From Steroidobacteraceae bacterium (lineage in GTDB: Bacteria > Pseudomonadota > Gammaproteobacteria > Steroidobacterales > Steroidobacteraceae): DNA of 31,039 bases. Shown piece by piece: positions 16,363-24,800 of the stretch. The notes beneath the pieces are model-generated. The model saw only the letters and a list, made by a program, of their open reading frames with translations, was not told the origin of the DNA and did no database searches. The DNA lies in contig JABEVI010000014.1 of NCBI GenBank assembly GCA_013044085.1, positions 1 through 31,039 on the forward strand, given 5' to 3'. Positions within the stretch are counted from its first letter, which is position 1. Each line of letters opens with the position of its first letter. A program made the translations under genes and the position numbers.

Positions 16363-17912
16363 CGCCCCCGGGCCGCGACCGCGCCCGCGCCAGCGCCCGC
16401 ATCGCGCGTCAGTGCGGCGAGGACCGACTCGTGGGTCGGCGCGCCAGCCACGGCCGCCCGCGTGTCGCGACCAAGGGCGGCGAGAATCTCGCTGAAAGCA
16501 CCCTTCGGCACCACATCGATCAGCGGGTCATACGCCAGCGGCTCGATGCCGAGTCCGTCAAACACGTAAAACCAGCTCAGGTCGCTGAACAGCTCGCCGG
16601 ATTTGCCGCGCACGCGTCCGGTCTGCCGGTAAAGTTCGATTCGCGCGGCAAGACTCGCAGGCAGCGGCATGTGCGCACAATAGCGCCAGAACGCGCTGTC
16701 GTCGCGTCCGGTGCCCGCATAGTGCAGGATCAGAAAATCGCGGATCGCTTCCATTTCGACGCAGAGCTCGGCGTTGTACGAATCGATGTTGGCCGTCGCG
16801 AATGACCGATCCGGAAAGTGTTCGAGCAGCTTGTACACCCCGCTCATCACCAGGTGAATGCTGGTCGACTCGAGCGGTTCGAGGAAGCCGGAGGCGAGGC
16901 CGAGGGCGACGCAGTTTCGGTTCCAAAAAAGCTCGCGCCGACCGGCGACGAAGCGCAGCACACGCGGTTCCGTGAGCGGCTCGCCGTCGAGCGCGGCATG
17001 AAAATCCCGCCACGCCGACTCATCACTCGCATGGGCGCTCGAGTACACGTAACCGTTGCCCATGCGATGTTGCAGGGGAATCCGCCACTGCCAGCCCGCC
17101 GCGCCGGCTCGAGCCTCGGTGAATGGCGGCCTGCCCTGCGCCGCCGTCGCCGCTCCGGTGGGTGCGGCGATTGCCCGATCACAGGGCAGATAGTCACCCC
17201 ACGAGACGAAGCGGGTGCGTAGCACCTGGTCGATCAAAATTCCACGAAAGCCGCTGCAATCGATGAACAGATCCGCTTCCAGCCGCGATCCATCCTCGAA
17301 GACGAGAGCCTCGATCAAGCCGCTATCGCGCAGCGTCGCATCGACGACGCGACGCTCGAGGTGCACGACGCCGAGAACACCGGCGTATCGGCTGAAGTAC
17401 TTCGCGACCAGGCTCGCGTCGAAGTGCAACGCGTGCCGCAGGCCCGCGACAGGTCCCGGTGCCGCCGGATCCTGGAATCGGAATCTACCCGCCTGCGCGA
17501 GCGCCGCGCAGAGACTGAAATCCATGAAGTCGGGCGCGCGCCCCTCCTGCTTGGCGCGCTGCCAGGCATGATGGAATGGACGCAAGTTGATCACCGTGCC
17601 GAAGGTGCCGAACGGATGCCAGTAGCTCGAGCCGATCCGGCTCCAGTCGGTGAACCTGATGCCGAGCTTGTAGGTGGCGCCGGTATGACGCACGAAATCG
17701 TCCTGGTTGATGCCGAGCAGGCGCAACAAGTCGATGATCGGCGGTATGGTCGCCTCGCCCACGCCGACCGGGGCAATGTCAGGGGACTCGACGACGGTGA
17801 TGCGGCAGCCGACACCCGGCAGAGAGCGGGCGAGAACGGCCGCCGCCAGCCAGCCGGCGGTGCCGCCGCCAACGATCGCGATGTGCCGGATCCGCCTGTC
17901 GTCCATCATCAT
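16359..17912 (-). CDS. Tryptophan-halogenase-family flavoprotein associated with a TonB receptor
   Basis: FAD-dependent protein of the tryptophan halogenase family, 517 aa. The FAD site is IAIVGGGTAGWLAAAVLA at residues 11-28. The halogenase lysine is present as Lys82 in ATYKLGIRFTDW, the halogenase signature WxWxIP is present as WQWRIP, and the C-terminal FAD region is ALGLASGFLEPLESTSIHL. Both motifs needed to make and use hypohalous acid are therefore intact, so bromination or chlorination activity is possible. The gene sits between a carbohydrate-type TonB receptor and a sugar kinase, the usual place for this subgroup in Xanthomonas- and Caulobacter-like bacteria, whose physiological role is unclear. 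Three ATG codons in a row occur at the start, with GTGGGG as ribosome site just below a strong hairpin. Confidence 0.88.
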   Translation of the reverse strand: MMMDDRRIRHIAIVGGGTAGWLAAAVLARSLPGVGCRITVVESPDIAPVGVGEATIPPIIDLLRLLGINQDDFVRHTGATYKLGIRFTDWSRIGSSYWHPFGTFGTVINLRPFHHAWQRAKQEGRAPDFMDFSLCAALAQAGRFRFQDPAAPGPVAGLRHALHFDASLVAKYFSRYAGVLGVVHLERRVVDATLRDSGLIEALVFEDGSRLEADLFIDCSGFRGILIDQVLRTRFVSWGDYLPCDRAIAAPTGAATAAQGRPPFTEARAGAAGWQWRIPLQHRMGNGYVYSSAHASDESAWRDFHAALDGEPLTEPRVLRFVAGRRELFWNRNCVALGLASGFLEPLESTSIHLVMSGVYKLLEHFPDRSFATANIDSYNAELCVEMEAIRDFLILHYAGTGRDDSAFWRYCAHMPLPASLAARIELYRQTGRVRGKSGELFSDLSWFYVFDGLGIEPLAYDPLIDVVPKGAFSEILAALGRDTRAAVAGAPTHESVLAALTRDAGAGAGAVAARGR

Positions 17913-17928
17913 GTAAGCCCCACGCGGC

Positions 17929-17975
17929 CCGCCGCGCCGCCGCCCGACTGGAATCGAGAGGCGGCGGTGCGGCGG
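17929..17975 (-). other. Strong intercistronic GC hairpin between the TonB receptor and halogenase genes
   Basis: Two 16-nt arms, 17929-17944 and 17960-17975, are complementary at 15 of 16 positions and enclose a 15-nt loop. The whole element fills the 79-nt gap between the receptor stop codon and the halogenase start. No T-tract follows on the transcribed strand, so it is more likely a 3'-end stabiliser or partial attenuator than a full terminator. It ends about 16 nt before the halogenase ATG. Confidence 0.55.
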
Positions 17976-17991
17976 CTGCGGCCAGCGCCTG

Positions 17992-20900
17992 TTACAGCTT
18001 TCCCCGGATGCCGACGAAGAAACGCCGCCCGCTGGCGTCGTAGGTGAACGGCAGGTTCGGGAACTGCAGATAGGTATGCTGCACCGAGTTCGTCAGGTTT
18101 TGGAACGAGACGAACACGCCGATGTGCTTGTTGAAGTCGTAGCCGATCTGTCCGTCGAGCTGCCCGTAGGGCGCCGAGAACACCTGATAGGTCTTCTCGA
18201 CCCCGTTTTGATCGGGGAAGGTGAAGGTCGCACCGACGAGCGAGTCGTTCACCGCCCGGTCACGCCAGGTGTAGGACATGCGCGCCGAGAAACCGAAGCG
18301 CTCGTAGTACAACGTGCCGTTGAAGGCATTCAACGAAACCCCGGGTATCGCCGAGTCGTACGAGAAGGAGGTGGTCGAGTTGTTGGCCTCGGATTTCGAA
18401 TAGGTGTAGTTGGCGGCGACGCCGAAGCCGCGCAACCAGGAGGCGATCGAGTCGCCGAACGCGTAGTCGGCCGTCGCCTCGAGGCCGTAGATCTTGCCCT
18501 GTCCGGCATTGACCGGTTTCGTGATGTAGCCGGTGTCGCCCCCAAAGTCGTCCTTGACGAAGGTCGAAACCTGCTGGACCTCGATGAAATTGTCGACCTG
18601 TTTGTAGAAGCCCGCGAGACTCGCGATCGACCCGGGTGCGAAGTAGTCCTCGTACGACAGATAGAATTGCGAGGCGCGGTACGGGTCGAGCTGCGTGTTG
18701 CCGGAGGCGCCGTTGATGAACTCGAAGCCGCCCAACTGGCCGGTGGTCGGGTTCAAACGGTTGCTGTTACGCGTGAAATTGTAGGAATTGCCGACGCCGA
18801 GCTCGAACAGGTCCTGCGGGGCCACGACCCGCGCCGCGCTAAGGCGGACCTTCTGCGTTTCGGACAGATTGAGAACGAAATTGAACGACGGCAACACGTC
18901 GGTGTAGCTGCGGGTGGTGCGCACCGGGACGACATTCGAATCGACGCCGTTCCACGAGGCGGTGCCATAGTAGGTCGGCGACAGCGCCGACTGGCCGTTG
19001 TCGATCGTCAGATTCGTGGTGACGACGCGCACGCCAAAATTCGAGTGGAACGGGCTCGACGGTCCGCCCAGATCGACCATGAAGTACGGCGCCGTGGTGC
19101 GCTCCGCGACACTGAAGGAACTGAGTTGATCGACGAAGAACTGCTCGGTCGTGTTGGTCACGCCGGCGCCCGCCCAGACTTGCTGCAGGTAGGTCGACGG
19201 ATCGGTCATCCCTCCCGTGGCCGGATTCTTGACGAGAATGTTGCCGACCGCGAAGTTCGGGAATGTCGCGCCGAGGCCCGGGTTCGATAAGGCCGTGGAA
19301 TAGGGAATGTTCGGCGTGCCGTAACCCGGATCCTGGTAATAGAGCCACGGTCCGCAGGTGTTCGGCGCACTGACCGAGTTGCAGCCGGTCTGACCACCCG
19401 CGATCGCGCCGCCCGGCTGGGTGCCGTTGATCAAGTAGCGGCCGAATGTTTGCCGGACGTCCCGGCCGGCATAGCGCACGCCCGCGGTAATCGTCGCCGG
19501 CACGTCCTTGATGAACTGAGGGTTCCATTTCAAGGCGCCGCGCACCGAGAACTCCCGGTTGTTGGTGAGGTTCGCCCACGCCCAGTTGGATTTGAACGTG
19601 GTGTAGTTCGGATTGTTGAGGACATCAGCATACGGCGACAGGTAGCTCACCGAAGGCAGTCCAGAGGTGCCCCCGTTCGAGTAGGTAAACTCATAGCCGT
19701 GGCTGCCGGGCGCCGGCGGCGCGCAGGTCGAGGAGCCGTTGTTGCAGCCGGGCGCGGCCGGTGCGGTCGCGACGCCGGCACTCGTGAGGTACAGTCCATG
19801 CTCGACGTCGGCCTGGGCCGCCTGGTAATTCGATGTCGCGCGCGAATAGGCGGCATCGAGCACGCCGCGCACCGGGCCACCATTGTCGAATCGCGTGACC
19901 CATTGGAAATTGTCGGCCTTGGCGATGTTCTGTTGGTAGAGGGTGGCGGTCTCCGCGCCGTTCGCGTTGAAGGTCGCGTTCTGCACGACCCCGTTGCTGT
20001 CGATCGAATACGGCTGGGTCGGATCGATGCCGGGGATCAGGCTCCCCGATGACTGGCCGGAGCCGTTGAACCAGGCCTTGTCGCTGTAGCTGTAATTGCT
20101 GTCGTCCTCTTCCGAGTGGAACCAATTCAGCCGCGAGGTGATGCTGTCCGTGATGCGCGCCTTGACACCGAGGGAGGCGCCCTTGTCGTTGCGGTAGTCG
20201 ATGATGTCGGTGAAATAGGCGAGCTGCGGATCGATGTAGTATTGGCCGTTCGGCAGCGTGGTGATTCCCGCAGCGGTCAAGGCGCCGGTGTACGGACCGG
20301 TCGCCGAATTGGTCGTCAGCCACGCGGCGCGGTTCTGGTCCTGGAACTCCTTGGTGTGTGTCTTCTCGTTGTCGAAGGACACGCTCGCGGTGAAACCGAG
20401 GCGATCACCGACCTTGTACGATCCGACGAGCACGCCCGCCGGTAATTTGGCCGACGTGCCGTCCGCCGTCGATTCACGGAAATTGCCGCCGAGCGAGAGA
20501 CCGTCCCGGCCGGCGAGTGGGTCACGCGTCTTCAAGTCGATCGTGCCGCCGAGACCACCCTCGGTCATCGCCGCGTCCGGATTCTTGAACACTTCGATGC
20601 CGGTCACGAGTTCGCTCGGCACGCCTTCGAGCGAACCGTACTGCGAGTTGCCGCCAGCACCGCCGCCGGAACCCTCGCCGGACACGTAGAATTCCTTGCC
20701 CGTGAGGAACAGATCGCCGTTCAAGGTCGTCAGGTTCTGCCGCAGGCCGTCGATCAACACCTGCGTGCCCTCGCCCTGCGCACCGCGGTCGATCTGTACC
20801 CCGGCGAGCCGCTGTAGCGACTCCGCCACGTTCTGATCGGGCATCTTGCCGATGTCCTCGGCGGAGATCACTTCAACCGGCAAATAAGACGCTCGCTTGA

Positions 20901-21114
20901 TGTTGAGCGCGTTCTGCAGCGATTCGCGGTAGCCGGTGACGACGATTTCGGTCAACTGATCCGCGCTCGCGCCCGCTTTGGCGCTCTGCGTGTGGGCGGG
21001 CGCAGGCGCGTCCGCCAACAGCGCGTGGCTTGCGAGGGACGCGTCGAATGACACCGCTGTCATCACAGCCAAACGAATAAACTTACGGGCGCGCTTTTCC
21101 TGACGATGCGACAT
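17992..21114 (-). CDS. TonB-dependent receptor, carbohydrate-type
   Basis: Outer-membrane active transporter of 1040 aa. The N-terminal signal segment (about residues 10-35) is followed by a TonB-box-like motif and plug start (LTEIVVTGYRESLQNALNIK). Plug motifs are ISAEDIGKMPDQNVAESLQR and GVQIDRGAQGEGTQVLIDG, and VTGIEVFKNPDAAMTEGGLG lies around residues 160-190. The rest is beta-barrel with alternating aromatic strands. The plug sequence is that of the Xanthomonas/Caulobacter receptors linked to oligosaccharide uptake. The last residues are FFVGIRGKL, ending in Leu rather than the Phe/Trp usual for outer-membrane barrels. The ATG at 21114 has a GGGGGGAG ribosome site. It heads a probable operon with the halogenase-like, kinase, regulator and isomerase genes; the substrate is probably an oligosaccharide released by the neighbouring hydrolases. 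Confidence 0.93.
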   Translation of the reverse strand: MSHRQEKRARKFIRLAVMTAVSFDASLASHALLADAPAPAHTQSAKAGASADQLTEIVVTGYRESLQNALNIKRASYLPVEVISAEDIGKMPDQNVAESLQRLAGVQIDRGAQGEGTQVLIDGLRQNLTTLNGDLFLTGKEFYVSGEGSGGGAGGNSQYGSLEGVPSELVTGIEVFKNPDAAMTEGGLGGTIDLKTRDPLAGRDGLSLGGNFRESTADGTSAKLPAGVLVGSYKVGDRLGFTASVSFDNEKTHTKEFQDQNRAAWLTTNSATGPYTGALTAAGITTLPNGQYYIDPQLAYFTDIIDYRNDKGASLGVKARITDSITSRLNWFHSEEDDSNYSYSDKAWFNGSGQSSGSLIPGIDPTQPYSIDSNGVVQNATFNANGAETATLYQQNIAKADNFQWVTRFDNGGPVRGVLDAAYSRATSNYQAAQADVEHGLYLTSAGVATAPAAPGCNNGSSTCAPPAPGSHGYEFTYSNGGTSGLPSVSYLSPYADVLNNPNYTTFKSNWAWANLTNNREFSVRGALKWNPQFIKDVPATITAGVRYAGRDVRQTFGRYLINGTQPGGAIAGGQTGCNSVSAPNTCGPWLYYQDPGYGTPNIPYSTALSNPGLGATFPNFAVGNILVKNPATGGMTDPSTYLQQVWAGAGVTNTTEQFFVDQLSSFSVAERTTAPYFMVDLGGPSSPFHSNFGVRVVTTNLTIDNGQSALSPTYYGTASWNGVDSNVVPVRTTRSYTDVLPSFNFVLNLSETQKVRLSAARVVAPQDLFELGVGNSYNFTRNSNRLNPTTGQLGGFEFINGASGNTQLDPYRASQFYLSYEDYFAPGSIASLAGFYKQVDNFIEVQQVSTFVKDDFGGDTGYITKPVNAGQGKIYGLEATADYAFGDSIASWLRGFGVAANYTYSKSEANNSTTSFSYDSAIPGVSLNAFNGTLYYERFGFSARMSYTWRDRAVNDSLVGATFTFPDQNGVEKTYQVFSAPYGQLDGQIGYDFNKHIGVFVSFQNLTNSVQHTYLQFPNLPFTYDASGRRFFVGIRGKL

Positions 21115-21270
21115 GGTATGAACTCCCCCCGATCAAAACTATTTTTCGATTCCGGCGCCGAATGCTCGGCGACGCTGCTCTGCGCTCCCGACATGGATCG
21201 CTGAGCATCGGCGTCGGCGCTCCGTTCCCGCACCATCCCGGGACTGGCGCCCCGGGTGATGTTGCGCAGA

Positions 21271-21324
21271 GGCTAACGCCGGCCCGAGCCGAAAGTCAAC
21301 GATTAAATACATTTGTTTGCATTT
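21271..21324 (-). promoter_or_regulatory. Possible promoter and AT-rich dyad upstream of the TonB receptor
   Basis: On the minus strand TTGACT (21299-21294) resembles a -35 box; the best -10 at 17 nt is only TTAGCC. Just upstream is an AT-rich imperfect dyad, AAATACA-TTTGTT-TGCATTT on the plus strand (21305-21324, one mismatch in the arms), which could be an operator, an activator site or an UP element. It stands out from the GC-rich background. A leader of about 150 nt would follow. Confidence 0.35.
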
Positions 21325-21815
21325 ATTGCCCTGAACGCCTGCGCGACACTCCTGTGGCAGCGCAGACGGCCCCGCACGACTTCGGCACCTGCAATGAAAT
21401 TCGCGACCTGACGATGGATTGAACGAAATGGCTAAATATTGCGCATTTTTGCCCCGAAGCACGTCGCGCCACCGAGCTGGCGGCACGATGAAACACGCCG
21501 ATCAGCGATATCTCGATGAACACGGTGGAAATCACATTCTCCCCTGATCCGCAGGATGACGGACGCCTCGATGCGTGAAAATGGCGATGCCCGATGGCGT
21601 CGTTCGAACAACCAGGACACCACTGAGGTTTACACGCCACATGCACCGGGACCGCTTTGGCTTATCCATCCGAAAGCCACGATGAGCATTGCCAACGCCT
21701 CCCCTGGTGCCTTCCGAGGAGTGCGTACCACCACGAATGCGGATGGCGCGGGCCAATGCGGCGATCAACGAGACAGAAACCTCAGACTGTCCTAGGATCG
21801 ATTATCGGGTTACGA
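21325..21815. other. Non-coding divergent intergenic stretch between the TonB receptor and GH2 genes
   Basis: This is most of a 743-bp gap. Short open frames exist on both strands, but their translations are Arg/Ser/Cys-rich without any domain, and none has a convincing ribosome site. The stretch is less GC-rich than the surroundings in places (for example 21430-21460). It may hold promoters or a degraded gene; nothing more specific can be supported. Confidence 0.4.
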
Positions 21816-21820
21816 TAAAA

Positions 21821-21834
21821 TGACAGCGTTGTCA
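21821..21834. promoter_or_regulatory. Second LacI-like operator, upstream of the GH2-GH3 operon
   Basis: The sequence TGACAGCGTTGTCA is a palindrome with a single mismatched pair and a central CG. It overlaps the end of a possible -10 box (TAAAAT, 21816-21821) and lies 24 nt before the GH2 start codon. The core differs from the GAAAGCGCTTTC operators near 8.5 kb, implying a different regulator. It resembles the TGACARCGYTGTCA motif that I recall for the Xanthomonas NagR regulator. Confidence 0.5.
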
Positions 21835-21857
21835 CGACGACGCGCGAAGGGGAGACC

Positions 21858-24800
21858 ATGGCGCTACGTAGAAGCTGCTGTAAACGCAGCGTTAAAAGTG
21901 TGATTTGTCGGATGTCTGGCCTCGTCGGATTGATTGCGTTGTCATCCGTGGCATGGGCGAGCGCCTCCGGAACGATGAACCCGTCGCCTTCGGAGAATCT
22001 CGGTCCCTACAACGCGGCTTTCCTCGCGGGCGGAATCGGCCTGCAGCGCAAACTTGCGCCCGACGCGCGACTGCTTTCAGCCGCAGCACCCTGGTCAATC
22101 GGCGGTTGGATCGACTGGCGGCGGCGGCAACGCGGCACCGAGATCCTCACGGCCATCGGCGAACTGGCAAGCCGCTCGTGGCGCGGCCTGGAACTTCGCA
22201 ACGGACACGCGCAACTCGTGCTGGGTCCGGGCATACGCTTGGTCGGTTCAGCAGCCATTGCCCCCGGACACTGGACGGCGGTCATGGCGACCTACGACGG
22301 CCGCACCGCGCGCCTCTATGTGGGCGGAAACGAGGTTGCCGAGCGCAGCGACGAAACCCTTGCGGTTGCGGCACGCATCGCACTCGCACCCGCACCGTCG
22401 CCCTTGTCGGCCCGGGCGGCGCCTGTCGGTAAGCACCTCACGGTCAATCACTTCGGCGGCAAACTGGCGCTGTGGAGCGTGCACCAGCACGCGCTCAGCG
22501 CGGCGCGCATCGGCGCACTCGCGGCGGCACCACCGGCTTTCGGACTGATCGAGTTCAGGCACGTCGGGGTCGGTTGGGCCGTGCAGAAGCGCGAGTGGAT
22601 CGGGCTTGATCAACCCCAGGATCCTTGGACGCTGCCGCACGCTCACAGCGCGCCATCGGCGCCGATCGCGACCCCACCGCCCCCGGCATCGACGGCTCTC
22701 GACCCCGCCGGCGCGCACACCTGGACGGTTTCGAACTGGAGCCTGCGGGTCGCCGCGCCGCGCGCGCGGGATCCGGGCGGCGCGCGTCTTTCGTCCGTCG
22801 ACTATCCGGCCGACGCAAAGCCCTGGTATCCGGCGGTCGTACCCGGCACCGTGCTCACGACGCTGATCGCACGCGGCGTCTACCCGGACCCGAATTACGG
22901 CCTCAACAACCTCGCGATCCCGGAGCGATTGGCGCACCAAGATTACTGGTATCGCAGCGTGTTCGGCGCGCCCGGCGCGTTGCGCGGCCGTCATCTGACG
23001 CTCACCTTCCTCGGCATCAACTACCGCGCCGAGGTCTGGCTCAACGGCACCCGGCTTGGCACGATCACGGGCGCGTTCATCCGCGGCGTATTCGACGTCA
23101 CGCACCTCGTACGCCCCGGACGCCTGAACGCACTGGCCGTGCGCATCGTGCCGCCGCCGCATCCCGGCATTCCCCACGAAGAGTCGGTTGCCGCAGGTCC
23201 CGGCCTGAACGGAGGCGAACTTGCGCTCGACGGGCCGACGTTCATCGCGACCGGAGGCTGGGACTGGATTCCAGGCATCCGCGACCGCGACATCGGCCTG
23301 TGGCAGCCGGTCACACTGGCGGCGAGCGGTGCGTTGCGCATCCTCGATCCGCGGGTGAAGACCATTCTGCCGCTGCCACGACGCGACGTTGCCGACGTCT
23401 CGATCGCCGTGCCCGTCCGCAACATGGCCGGACGGCCGCTTGCCGCAACCGTGAAGGCGCGCTTCGACTCAGTCACCGTGCAGCGCTCGCTGACGCTGCC
23501 TCCCGGGGTGACAACGGTGCGCTTCTCACCGGGCGAATTTGCGCAACTTCGCGTCCCCCACCCGCGCCTTTGGTGGCCAAACGGCTACGGTCCGGCGACG
23601 CTCCACCGGCTGCATATCGCGGTCTATCACGCGACACGGCTCTCCGACCGCAAGTCGCTGAATTTCGGGATGCGCGAACTAACCTACGAACTCTCTCTGT
23701 TCGACCGCGAAGGCCGTTTGCGACGGGTCGAGTTCAATCCCTCGCTCGCGAATGCGCGCGCCGCGCGACTCATCGACGTGCGCCATCGCGCGATCAAACG
23801 CACGCCGAACGGCTGGGCCGCGTCTCTGAGCGCCGCCGGCGAGCATTCGCCGGCCGTGCGCACTTTGCCAGCCAGCACACTCGCACCGTATCTCGTGATC
23901 CGCGTCAACGGCGTGCGCATCGCCGCGCGCGGCGGCAACTGGGGCATGGACGATGATCTCAAGCGCATCGGCCGACACAGGCTCGAGCCCTATTTCCGGC
24001 TGGAGCATGCCGCGCACCTCGACATCATGCGCAATTGGCTCGGCCAGAACACCGAGGGTGTCTTCTATGATCTCGCCGACAAATATGGCTTTCTCGTCCT
24101 GAACGATTTTTGGATCTCGACGCAGAATTTCCAGCTGGAACCGCAGGATCCCGCGCTGTTCCTCGCCAACGTACGCGACGTGATCAGCCGCTACCGCAAT
24201 CATCCGTCGATCGCGCTTTGGATCGGCCGCAACGAGGGGGTGCCGCCGCCGATCCTGAACGACGGCATGGCCGCTCTGGTCGCGAAACTCGACGGTACCC
24301 GCTACTACACGCCGAGTTCGAACTCGGTGAACCTGCAGGTCAGCGGGCCGTACAACTACCGCCCGCCCGCCGCGTACTTCACGACGCTCGCCCGAGGTTT
24401 CGCCGTCGAGGTGGGCACACCCTCGCTCGCCTCGCTCGACTCGGTGCGCGCCATGATCCCGGCGGCCGACCGCTGGCCGCTTAACGACACCTATGCCTAC
24501 CACGACTGGCACTTCGGCGGCAACGGCGACACGAAAACCTTCATGGCCGCCCTCGACCGCCAATACGGTGCGCCACGCAGCCTCGAGGATTTCGAACGCA
24601 AAGCCCAATTGATGGACTACGTCTCGTACCGCGCGATCTTCGAGGGCTTCAACGCGCATTTATGGACGCGCAATAGCGGTCGCCTGCTTTGGATGACGCA
24701 CCCTGCCTGGCCGAGCAACACCTGGCAGATCTACAGCTCCGACTATGACACCGCGGCGGCCTACTATGGGGTCAAGAAGGCCTGCGAACCGCTGCACGCA

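Noticed and set aside
14989..16569. 526-codon plus-strand frame
   Set aside because: Antisense to the ROK regulator and ROK kinase genes, no recognisable motif.
21139..21795. Several 60-115-codon frames on both strands in the receptor/GH2 gap
   Set aside because: No ribosome site, no domain, biased Arg/Ser/Cys composition.
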